Under the pieces are notes generated by a model. It did not search any database. It saw only the letters and a program-made list of their open reading frames with translations, and had not been told where the DNA came from. A stretch of DNA of 64,000 nucleotides from positions 310,001 to 374,000 of the forward strand of contig NZ_ML660057.1 in NCBI RefSeq assembly GCF_007004665.1. The letters run 5' to 3'. Origin of the DNA: Denitrobaculum tricleocarpae. Its GTDB lineage: Bacteria; Pseudomonadota; Alphaproteobacteria; Kiloniellales; Kiloniellaceae. Shown piece after piece: positions 44,882-52,593 of the stretch. Each line of letters begins with the position of its first letter. Positions within the stretch are counted from its first letter, which is position 1. The translations under genes were made by a program, and so were the position numbers.

Positions 44882-46279
44882 CTAACGTTCCTTCAAAGCT
44901 TCGTCCTGATACTTCAGGAAAGGATGCAGAAAATACTCAATCGCCCGGCGATGTCCCGTCTTGACCTCGACCGTGACCGCCATGCCGGGCGTCAACGGCA
45001 CCCACTTGTCGCCGACCAGAATACGGTCATCGTCCATGGCAACCTTCGCCGTGTAAAGCAGCCCCTCTTTTTCATCCTGGATGGCGTCGGCGGAGACCTG
45101 CATGACCTCGCCGTGCAAAAGGCCGTACTTGGTGAAGGTAAAGCTCTCGACCTTGATCTCGGCAGACTGTCCCGCTTCCACGAAGCCGATGTCCTTGTTC
45201 AGGACGTTGGCTTCGATTTCCAGCGGCTGATCGCCGGGAACGATCACCATCAAAGACTGCGCCGGCTGCACGACGCCGCCCACCGTGTGCACGGCCAATT
45301 GCTGAACCACGCCGTCGACCGGCGCTGTCAGATGCCGCAGGCGATTGCGTTCCTCGGCCTTGCGCAGCTCTTGCGCCAGCCCCGAAACCCTTTGCAGCGC
45401 CTCGGCCAGTTCCTGGTTCGCCTCGGCGCGGAAACCGGCGATCAGCGAAGCACGGCGGCGCTGGAGCGTCTCGATACCCGCCGACGCCTCCGTCACCCGG
45501 TGCTTTTCGATCGAGAGATTGCCCTCGGCTTCAACCAGATCCTGTTTCAGTTGAAGAAAGGCCGAGCGGGTGCCGAACTTCTTCGCGGCCAGAGTCTCCA
45601 GCGCGGCAACCCGTTCTGCCAGCAGCGGTACCATCCCCGACAGCTTCTTGATGTTGGCCTGGGTCATGGCGCGTTCGGCCTTGCGCTCGGATATTTCGCT
45701 GTCGATGGAGGCCAGCTGCGCCTCATGCTCGTGCAGCTTCTCTTCCAGCAAGGCCTGGCTGGTTGCAGCCATGACGGGCGAGATCCCCCGCGGCGCCCTG
45801 AAGGCGGTCATGGGGTCCTCCTCGCGCTGCATCATCGCGGTCAGGCGCGCGACATCCAGACGCGCCGCAACCAGGTCCTGCGCCAGGCGTTCCTGGTTGG
45901 CGTCGCTCTCGGTCGGATCCAGTTCGATCAGCAGATCGCCCGCCTTGACGCTCTGCCCGTCGCGCACATGGATGTTCCGCACCACGCCAATTTCCAGCGG
46001 CTGGATCACCTTGACCCGGCCGCCGGGGATGATCTTGCCCTGGGCGACGGCTTCCGTATCGATCTTGCCGAACCAGCCCCAGGCGATAGTGGCGACAAAG
46101 AGCGTGGCGATCACGAAGACCACCGCACGCCCGACCGGCGAGGCCGGGGTCTCCAAAATCTCAACGGCGGCGGGCAGGAACTCGAGCTCCTGGCCCTTCA
46201 GCTTCGCCTTAGGCTGCTTGCGCTCCTCGGCGACGGATGCGCGCCATACGGCACCGGCCTGCCGGATCCCCGCGAACAT
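44882..46279 (-). CDS. Type I secretion membrane fusion protein (HlyD family)
   Basis: A 465-residue periplasmic adaptor. One transmembrane helix near the N-terminus (AVVFVIATLFVATIAWGWFG), a biotinyl-lipoyl-like half (KVIQPLEIGVVRNIHVRDGQ), a long coiled coil (residues about 165-320), and the C-terminal hairpin (LTAPVDGVVQQLAVHTVGGV) are visible. It bridges the ABC exporter to TolC. The start ATG overlaps the stop of the exporter gene (TGATG). Confidence 0.9.
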   Translation of the reverse strand: MFAGIRQAGAVWRASVAEERKQPKAKLKGQELEFLPAAVEILETPASPVGRAVVFVIATLFVATIAWGWFGKIDTEAVAQGKIIPGGRVKVIQPLEIGVVRNIHVRDGQSVKAGDLLIELDPTESDANQERLAQDLVAARLDVARLTAMMQREEDPMTAFRAPRGISPVMAATSQALLEEKLHEHEAQLASIDSEISERKAERAMTQANIKKLSGMVPLLAERVAALETLAAKKFGTRSAFLQLKQDLVEAEGNLSIEKHRVTEASAGIETLQRRRASLIAGFRAEANQELAEALQRVSGLAQELRKAEERNRLRHLTAPVDGVVQQLAVHTVGGVVQPAQSLMVIVPGDQPLEIEANVLNKDIGFVEAGQSAEIKVESFTFTKYGLLHGEVMQVSADAIQDEKEGLLYTAKVAMDDDRILVGDKWVPLTPGMAVTVEVKTGHRRAIEYFLHPFLKYQDEALKER

Positions 46280-48459
46280 CACAATTCTCCCGTCTGGTGT
46301 TTGTAGAGCGCGGCGTAGCGGCCGTCGCTCCTGAGCAACTCTTCGTGCGTGCCGTCCTCGACCACCTGCCCCGCCTCGATGGTGACGATGCGGTCGGCGC
46401 GGCGCACGGTGGAAAGGCGGTGCGCCACGATAATCACGGTCCGCCCGGCGCAGATGCTGCGCATATTGTCCTGGATGATGCGTTCGGACTCATAGTCCAG
46501 CGCCGAGGTCGCCTCGTCAAAAATCAGCACCCGCGGGTTGGTCACCAGGGCCCGGGCGATGGCGATGCGCTGCCGCTGCCCGCCGGAGAGCGAAGACCCG
46601 CGCTCGCCCAGAATGGTGTCATAGCCTTCCGCCAGTTCGAGAATGAACTCGTGGGCGCCCGCCAGCTCCGCCGCCTCGATCACCTGTTCCATGGAGATCG
46701 CCGGATCGGCCAGAGCGATGTTATCCCGGACCGAGCGGTTGAAGAGTACGTTTTCCTGCAACACCACGCCGACCTGCCGCCGCAGCCAGGTCGGATCCAC
46801 CATGGCCAGATCCGTGCCGTCCACCAGGACCCGTCCGCTCTCGGGCACGTAAAGCCGCTGGATCAGCTTGGTCAGGGTGGATTTGCCGGAGCCGGACCGC
46901 CCGACCACGCCGATCACCTGCCCGGCCTTGATATCAAGCGAGATGCCGCGCAGCACCTCCGGTCCTTCGGGCGTATAGCGAAAAACCGTACGGTCGAAAA
47001 TGATGTCGCCCTTGATGGCGGGCAGTGCCGGACGGTTCGGGCTCTGCGCCGGTTCCGCCGGAGCGTTCAAAACATCGCCCAGGCGGTCGAGGGAGATCCG
47101 GAACTGCTGGAAATCCTGCCAGAGCTGTGCCAGGCGCAGGATCGGCTGGTTGACCTGCCCGGAAAGCATGTTGAAGGCAATCAACTGCCCGACGGTCAGC
47201 TCACCATTGATCACCAGCTTGGCGCCGACCCAGAGTACGGCGGCGATCACCACCTTGTTGATCAGGGTCACGCCCTGGCTGCCGATCATGCCCAGCACCA
47301 CGCTGCGGAAAGACGCCCGCACGTACTCCGCCAGCTGTTCTTCCCAGCGCTGGCGCATCTGCGGCTCGACCGCCATGGCCTTCAGGGTCTCGACGCCGGA
47401 GACCGATTCCACCAGAAAGGCCTGGTTGACCGCGCCGCGCTGAAACTTCTCCTCGACCCGCCGCCGCAGTTCCGGCGTGATCGCCACCGACAGGATCACG
47501 TAGAAGGGGATCGAGCCCAGCACGATCCAGGTCAGGACCGGCGCGTAGTAGTACATCACCGCGAAGAAGACGAAGGTGAAGAGCAGGTCCAGCACCACGG
47601 TTAGGGCGTTGCCGGTCAGGAAGCTGCGGATGCTCTCCAGTTCGCGCACGCGGGCCACGGTCTGGCCCACCTGCCGCGCGCCGAAGTAGGCAATCGGTAA
47701 AGCCAGCAGGTGTCGGAACAGCCGCGCGCCCAGTTCCACATCCACCCGGCTGGCGGTGTGGGAAAAGATATAGGTCCGCAGGCCGCCCAGGATGATCTCG
47801 AAGACCGTGATGGCCAGCAAACCCACCACCAGAACGTCGAGCGTGGTCAGCCCCCGGTGCACGAGCACCTTATCAATCACAACTTGAAAAAACAGCGGCG
47901 TGACCAGCCCGAAGAGCTGCAAAAACAGCGACGCCAGCAGGACTTCGCCGAACAATCGCCGGTACTTGACAATCGAGGGAATGAACCAGGTGAAATCGAA
48001 ACGCCGGTCCTCGCCCGCGAGCTGCGCCCGCCGGGTCAGGAAGATGAACTGCCCGGTGCCCCGCTGCAGCAGTTCGTCGACGGTGATCGTCTCCGGCCGT
48101 TGCCCGGGCACATGGACCAGCGCCTTGCCTTCGGCGATCCGCGCCAGGATGAAGAAGGTCCCGTCACCCGCCTCGGCAATCGCCGGAAAAGGGGACTTTT
48201 CCAGGCGTTTTGGCTTGACTCGGACCGCCCGCGCCTTGACCTCGAGCTGCCGCGCCGCGCGCACGAGACTCATCACGTCCAGCGGCGCACCGTTGGGCGA
48301 ATACTCGTGCCGAATCTGCTCCGGGTCCGCAGGCAGCTTCAGGAAATGCAGCATCATGGTCAGACAGAGCACACCCGTGTCCGCCGCCAATGCACTCGAA
48401 ATTTCCCTGGACCCGCCGTTCCCCGCAGCCGCTGCGGCGCCTCCTGCACCCTCGGGCAT
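46279..48459 (-). CDS. Type I secretion ABC transporter with degenerate C39-like domain
   Basis: A 726-residue HlyB-type exporter. The N-terminal 130 residues resemble a C39 peptidase domain but lack its catalytic Cys (ALAADTGVLCLTMMLHFL), so it is a C39-like substrate-binding domain, typical of RTX exporters. Six helices and an ABC domain follow, with Walker A GVVGRSGSGKST, the signature LSGGQRQRIAIARAL and Walker B VLIFDEATSALD. It uses ATP to export the giant RTX protein with HlyD. First gene of the minus-strand operon; no TolC gene is visible. Confidence 0.93.
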   Translation of the reverse strand: MPEGAGGAAAAAGNGGSREISSALAADTGVLCLTMMLHFLKLPADPEQIRHEYSPNGAPLDVMSLVRAARQLEVKARAVRVKPKRLEKSPFPAIAEAGDGTFFILARIAEGKALVHVPGQRPETITVDELLQRGTGQFIFLTRRAQLAGEDRRFDFTWFIPSIVKYRRLFGEVLLASLFLQLFGLVTPLFFQVVIDKVLVHRGLTTLDVLVVGLLAITVFEIILGGLRTYIFSHTASRVDVELGARLFRHLLALPIAYFGARQVGQTVARVRELESIRSFLTGNALTVVLDLLFTFVFFAVMYYYAPVLTWIVLGSIPFYVILSVAITPELRRRVEEKFQRGAVNQAFLVESVSGVETLKAMAVEPQMRQRWEEQLAEYVRASFRSVVLGMIGSQGVTLINKVVIAAVLWVGAKLVINGELTVGQLIAFNMLSGQVNQPILRLAQLWQDFQQFRISLDRLGDVLNAPAEPAQSPNRPALPAIKGDIIFDRTVFRYTPEGPEVLRGISLDIKAGQVIGVVGRSGSGKSTLTKLIQRLYVPESGRVLVDGTDLAMVDPTWLRRQVGVVLQENVLFNRSVRDNIALADPAISMEQVIEAAELAGAHEFILELAEGYDTILGERGSSLSGGQRQRIAIARALVTNPRVLIFDEATSALDYESERIIQDNMRSICAGRTVIIVAHRLSTVRRADRIVTIEAGQVVEDGTHEELLRSDGRYAALYKHQTGEL

Positions 48460-48567
48460 TTTACCTCAAGTGGTTAAAATTTGCTCTTGCACTCGATGAT
48501 TGATCGTGTGTCAATAATAGGGCATTGGCAAGGGGGAAGTGCGGAAGCGCAAATTGTCAATCTGTAA

Positions 48568-49152
48568 GTGCAACTCTTTTTCAACTTGCCACAACGATCA
48601 AATTCTGGACGAAAAAGTATTTCGCGGCACACAGACGGAAAACAACTACTCGTGAAAATCAAAACATTGAAAAAAATAAAAATATATATTTTATTTTTAT
48701 TGAAATTTTCAATTTTTATTTTGACTTTTTCCTGCTCAATATTTACATCAACTCTTGTTTTGACTGGAATTTATTCAAGTTTTTGGCATTTTTTACTTTC
48801 TTTTATTTTATGCACTCAATACGTTATTTTGATTAATTATTACAATAACAGCATTTGGGAAACTAAATTAAAATTTAATTTATCTCTATTTGTTTTACTG
48901 TTTTTATTTCGCGTCCTCACCACTTATGCGGCAAGTCGAAGTGTTATATCTTTCGATATAGTATTTTATGAAAATGGCGTACCGACCATGGCAGGAATAA
49001 TAGCAGAAGCAGTTATTTGTTGTGTATTTGTTTTAATTTTACATATTTTTGTAAAAATATACTTTATATTTTCCGAAGTTTTTAATTCAATTTACAAACG
49101 TTCTGTTGGTAATGTAATCACGCCAGGCTGCGCGAAGCTTAGGGAGAAGTAA
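48568..49152 (+). CDS. Small AT-rich membrane protein, unknown
   Basis: Up to 194 residues (48568-49152) with about four hydrophobic segments (YILFLLKFSIFILTFSCSIF; FWHFLLSFILCTQYVILINY; LSLFVLLFLFRVLTTYAA; AVICCVFVLILHIFVKIYFI). The base composition is far more AT-rich than anything else in the window, which points to horizontal transfer. A GTG at 48652 is a more likely start than the ORF's first ATG. It ends two bases before the next gene, so the two are co-transcribed. A role as an immunity protein to a toxic neighbour is possible by genomic logic but unsupported by sequence. Confidence 0.6.
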   Translation: MQLFFNLPQRSNSGRKSISRHTDGKQLLVKIKTLKKIKIYILFLLKFSIFILTFSCSIFTSTLVLTGIYSSFWHFLLSFILCTQYVILINYYNNSIWETKLKFNLSLFVLLFLFRVLTTYAASRSVISFDIVFYENGVPTMAGIIAEAVICCVFVLILHIFVKIYFIFSEVFNSIYKRSVGNVITPGCAKLREK

Positions 49153-49154
49153 GA

Positions 49155-50759
49155 ATGGGTGTAAGCTTTGATAAATCACCAAGCAACCACACTATCAGTA
49201 TCAACCAAGAGGGGAAGGTAGTACTTAAATATGGCGGAGGGAAACAATACATTATACCCAATAGCGAACGATTAAATATAGATATCAGCCACGAGAACTA
49301 CCACAATTATACAGCAAGAAGCATTGTAGGATTCGAAGAAGGTACAGATTTTTTTGATTTAACCTTCGCAGAACAAGCAGATTTAGTTATTGATGCTCGC
49401 GCTGTTTTCCCAGCACCTTTGTTGGCGCCGAAAGCGTTTTTGATACCAACCACAAACATAGAAAACGCCTGGTATGCAGCCAAGAGGTTCCCTGCGTTCA
49501 CTGATCCTGGAGTTGACACATCACAGCCTGTGAGAACCGGGGACGTCTCTGAAGTGTCGCTGATGGACGCCGATTGGTTTGGCGTTAAGTCACTGCAAGA
49601 CACATTGAACAACGGTGGAGACGCGCTTCCCAGCTCAGGCCCAGTGATGCACATTGTAGACAAGACCTCGAGAATGATTGTCAACGCCACTCTTCCTGGG
49701 CATGCTCTCTACCCAGGGCTTGTCGTTCGGCATGTCTACTCAGAGAATGGTAGAATCTATTCTGAAACATTTGGAATTGGGGTTGGTGAGCTGGGGTTAC
49801 CTAATACTTTCGCCGCACCAACATTGTGGGAGTATTGGGCAGACGGAGAGATGCGAATTCTCTTACACGAGTATGGACCAGATGCATCGCCACCTCCGGA
49901 CACAAGACCAGAAAACGGTATTTCCGATGATGAAGTAGTTGACATCATCAAAGAAACCGAAGAGCGAATGGCTGAAGACCCAGATTATGATCGGGAATTC
50001 AGGGCTAGGTATTGCTTCGCCGCCGGCACCCCCGTCGAACTCCCCGACGGCACGTCAAAACCCATCGAGCAGATCAGAGTCGGCGACGAGGTCCTCGCCT
50101 ATGACGCCTCCGACCACAAGGGCCAGGGCGCGCTTTCGCCGTGCCGGGTCACGCGCACCTATGCTACACCGGACAAGCTTGTTATCGACTTCCATGGCCT
50201 AAAGGTAACGCCGGGGCATGTGTTCCTTTGCGGGGACGGTGAGTTTGCCGGGCAGCATCGCATGCTGATGGAGATCCTGCGCTCGGACGGCACCATCGTC
50301 AGCGCCGACGGCACGGTCCTGCGGGCGGCGACCAATGCGCCCGTGGAGAGCCGGGAAGATGCTTTTGTCCAGGTGGCCTATCTGACCGACGGCAACGACG
50401 CGCTGATGCAAAGCGGAAAGATGCGCGCGGGCACGCTGATCCTGACGCCGGAGGGCGAGAGCAAAAGCGTGCTGGCCTGCCTGGAAGAAGACGGCTACCG
50501 CTTCGATGCCGAAACCGGCCTGGTCGCGAAGGACGGCGAGGAGCCCCACCCGCTCTACTGGTACGGCGAGATCCCGCGCCCTGAGGACTACGTGCTCAAG
50601 CGCAGCGAATTAACCGACGCGGATCTCTACGCCGAGCCCGAATACCGGCCCGAGGTCGCGGCCAGCGCGCCCCCCTCGAAACTCGGCCGGGGCATCACCC
50701 CCGCCGAAGGCACCCTGCACGCCACCGCCGCCAAACAGGCCGGGGAGACCATTCACTAG
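49155..50759 (+). CDS. Protein with N-terminal half of a Hint (intein-like) domain; chimeric
   Basis: 534 residues. The first 285 are encoded by AT-rich DNA and have no recognised domain, though TLPGHALYPGLVVRHVYSEN and FGIGVGELGLPNTF look like a folded unit. From residue 287 the DNA turns GC-rich and encodes a Hint N-half: CFAAGTPVELPDGTSKPIEQ, then GDEVLAYD, the TPGH motif at about 352-355, and HRMLMEILRSDGTIVSADGT. The C-terminal Hint block (VYNxxVEGxHTYxxGG...VHN) is absent; a matching block is in the giant RTX protein. The Cys that would start protein splicing or cleavage is kept. A GGGAGAAG site precedes the ATG. Confidence 0.8.
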   Translation: MGVSFDKSPSNHTISINQEGKVVLKYGGGKQYIIPNSERLNIDISHENYHNYTARSIVGFEEGTDFFDLTFAEQADLVIDARAVFPAPLLAPKAFLIPTTNIENAWYAAKRFPAFTDPGVDTSQPVRTGDVSEVSLMDADWFGVKSLQDTLNNGGDALPSSGPVMHIVDKTSRMIVNATLPGHALYPGLVVRHVYSENGRIYSETFGIGVGELGLPNTFAAPTLWEYWADGEMRILLHEYGPDASPPPDTRPENGISDDEVVDIIKETEERMAEDPDYDREFRARYCFAAGTPVELPDGTSKPIEQIRVGDEVLAYDASDHKGQGALSPCRVTRTYATPDKLVIDFHGLKVTPGHVFLCGDGEFAGQHRMLMEILRSDGTIVSADGTVLRAATNAPVESREDAFVQVAYLTDGNDALMQSGKMRAGTLILTPEGESKSVLACLEEDGYRFDAETGLVAKDGEEPHPLYWYGEIPRPEDYVLKRSELTDADLYAEPEYRPEVAASAPPSKLGRGITPAEGTLHATAAKQAGETIH

Positions 50760-50782
50760 AGCGGATCCTGTGAATCCGCTCT
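50758..50782 (+). repeat. Hairpin overlapping the Hint gene stop
   Basis: AGAGCGGAT and ATCCGCTCT form a perfect 9-bp stem with a seven-base loop (CCTGTGA), starting inside the stop codon. It resembles small inverted-repeat elements scattered in alphaproteobacterial genomes. There is no T run. Confidence 0.55.
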
Positions 50783-50894
50783 AAGTCTTGTAGTTGGATC
50801 AAAGTCACAAGCTTAGTTGATCGCCGTCCGCGGTTCCATTCTGAGATGATCTGATCCCGCTTCAAACCCGTCGGGCATGGCAGGCGAAAAGAAC

Positions 50895-50932
50895 AAAACG
50901 GCCTCAGCTTTTCACCGGCGGGGCCGTTTTTT
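50895..50932 (+). terminator. Rho-independent terminator after the Hint gene
   Basis: AAAACGGCC (50895-50903) pairs with GGCCGTTTT (50922-50930), and the strand continues with more T's (TT at 50931-50932). It ends the plus-strand pair of AT-rich genes. Confidence 0.7.
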
Positions 50933-51021
50933 CGTTCCTCACCGCCTCGATTAGAACCGGTCACAGAGCGGACAGAATTGACCAAACCGCGACCTCCCAA
51001 TCTGGTGCGCAGTTGGAGTGC

Positions 51022-51063
51022 GGCGCCTGAATTTATACACCTGGAACAGGTGCTACAGGCGCC
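51022..51063. repeat. Nested inverted repeat in an otherwise empty gap
   Basis: The outer arms GGCGCCTG and CAGGCGCC enclose an inner repeat CACCTG-GAA-CAGGTG, so the region could form a cruciform. The remaining bases from 50933 to 51409 show no convincing gene. Confidence 0.45.
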
Positions 51064-51223
51064 TGCGATTTCTGAGCGTCTGGCACTCTTGACAAGAGGG
51101 TGCCGGGTGGAAGTCTCTCGTGGAGCGTTTCCTGAATTAAACCCGCGTGGTCTACGCGCGGAATGGTCGCCCCTCCCCAAGCTTCTTGCGTTTTTACGCG
51201 CAACAAAGGAGGCCCCGAAATCT

Positions 51224-51267
51224 GCGTTCGAGATCGGGCTTTACGGATCGAGAGGCAGCGAACTTTG
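51224..51267. repeat. Dispersed repeat, copy 1
   Basis: GCGTTCGAGATC is followed by ten to eleven variable bases and then GAT-C/T-GAGAGGCAG-C/T-GAA-C/T-TTTG. The same pattern occurs at 63679-63723 with the same order and nearly the same length. Function unknown. Confidence 0.55.
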
Positions 51268-51409
51268 GGTAAAGTAAGACGCAAAGGCCCCTCGTTACGA
51301 GCGCTCCCCTTCGGCCGCGGCAACAGGTCATGCAGCAATCCCTAGGGTCGGTCTTCGATGATCATCCGGAGGAGTCTTCCAACATCAAAACGCATCGCCA
51401 AATCTTTCT

Positions 51410-52192
51410 TCAGGTCCTCCGAAGCGCTGACGTCCAGCGTGAAAAAGCATCGGAAACCAGTATTTTGTCGGACCCGATGACGAAGGTGGACACCCCCCGG
51501 CCCTTCCACTTCGCGACCAGGCTCCGGCACTCTTCCACATGCGGCGAAAAGACCGGCATCATAACGGGGACGCCCAATCCGACCGCCGTATCGACCATGC
51601 GTGAAACCCGGCGCTCGACCTCCTCATGCCGCCAATCTCCGTTCAGGCCCATGGAAACCGACAGATCGAAGGGGCCGAACATCAGTGCCGTCAGCCCGGG
51701 TGTTGCGGCGATGGCTTCGATGTTATCCACGCCCACAGCGGATTCCACCAGTCCGATGGCCCCGACGCGGGCCTCCTCTTCGGCCACGTAGTCCGGCCAG
51801 TTGCGGATAAAGTGTCCGCCGGAGCGGCAGCAGGGACAGGCGCCTCGCAGGCCATGGGGGCCAAAACGTGTCGCCGCCACGGCCAGCTCGGCTTGTTCGG
51901 CCGTTTCAAGATTGGGGATCACGACATGCCGGATACCCGCATCCAGTGCCTTCATGATCGCGACCGGGTCGTTGTCAGGCAGCCTCACTGCGGCGGCAAT
52001 ATCGTTGGCATCGGCTGCGCGGGCCAGGTTTTCAGCGGTCTCCAGACCGAAGAAACCATGTTGGCAGTCAATGATGGTGAATTCGAAGCCGTTGAGACCG
52101 ACCAGGTCCACCATTTCAGGGGACGCGATCTGGGACCAGGTGCCGAAAACCGCCTCGCCTGCGCGAAGAAGTGTCTTGAGATCCCGCGTCAT
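51410..52192 (-). CDS. HpcH/HpaI-family class II aldolase
   Basis: A 260-residue Mg2+-type aldolase or citrate-lyase-like protein. Active-site segments are IIDCQHGFFGLETAENL (with Asp and His), VRLPDNDPVAIMKALDAGIR, GLVESAVGVDNIEAIAATPG (metal Glu) and MFGPFDLSVSMGLNGD (metal Asp). Such enzymes cleave or form 4-hydroxy-2-oxo acids from pyruvate and an aldehyde. It overlaps the RidA-like gene (ATGA), the last step of the operon, and may yield pyruvate or an aldehyde from the pathway. Confidence 0.87.
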   Translation of the reverse strand: MTRDLKTLLRAGEAVFGTWSQIASPEMVDLVGLNGFEFTIIDCQHGFFGLETAENLARAADANDIAAAVRLPDNDPVAIMKALDAGIRHVVIPNLETAEQAELAVAATRFGPHGLRGACPCCRSGGHFIRNWPDYVAEEEARVGAIGLVESAVGVDNIEAIAATPGLTALMFGPFDLSVSMGLNGDWRHEEVERRVSRMVDTAVGLGVPVMMPVFSPHVEECRSLVAKWKGRGVSTFVIGSDKILVSDAFSRWTSALRRT

Positions 52193-52590
52193 TCACTTAA
52201 TCCGAGGACAGCCTTGCACTTAATCTCGACCAGAATTCCCGGCATGGAAAATCCCTTGACGGCAAAGCCTGTCCAGGTCGGATAACGCGTCGTAAAAAAG
52301 CGGTCCTTGACCGTCATAAAAGTCGTCAGGTCTGCCATGCTGTCGGCAAACCAGGTTTCCATTTCGACAACGTCGTCGAAGGTGGCGTTGGCCGCCGCCA
52401 GCACCTTGCCGACGTTCTCAAAGGCCTGAACGAACTGTGCCTCGGCCCCCTCCACCACATTCAGGTCTGCATCGCGCCCGACCTGGCCCGAGCAATAGAG
52501 CGTATCGCCCACCAGAATGCCCGGCGCGTAGTGATATCTGTCGTAAATATTTTCCATTCCCTCGGGAACGATGACCTCGCGCTTGGGCAT
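52189..52590 (-). CDS. RidA-family (YjgF/UK114) protein lacking the catalytic Arg
   Basis: 133 residues with the RidA fold (YHYAPGILVGDTLYCSGQVG, then AFENVGKVLAAANATFDDVV, and MPGILVEIKCKAVLGL). Canonical RidA deaminates reactive enamines and imines using an Arg in a PAR motif; at that place this protein reads YPTWTGFAV, so the Arg is missing and it belongs to a divergent Rid subfamily. It lies four bases after the E1 gene and overlaps the aldolase, so a pathway-specific role is probable. Confidence 0.82.
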   Translation of the reverse strand: MPKREVIVPEGMENIYDRYHYAPGILVGDTLYCSGQVGRDADLNVVEGAEAQFVQAFENVGKVLAAANATFDDVVEMETWFADSMADLTTFMTVKDRFFTTRYPTWTGFAVKGFSMPGILVEIKCKAVLGLSE

Positions 52591-52593
52591 GCT

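Noticed and set aside
44924-46306. Long open frames antisense to hlyD and hlyB
   Set aside because: They are shadows of the codon-biased exporter genes, rich in His/Arg/Gln with no family features.
46279-48459. C39 peptidase activity in the exporter
   Set aside because: The N-terminal domain lacks the catalytic Cys, so it is a C39-like docking domain rather than a leader peptidase.
50978-51277. 99-codon plus-strand open frame between the Hint gene and the aldolase
   Set aside because: It covers the nested inverted repeat and the dispersed repeat, has no ribosome binding site and no recognisable domain.
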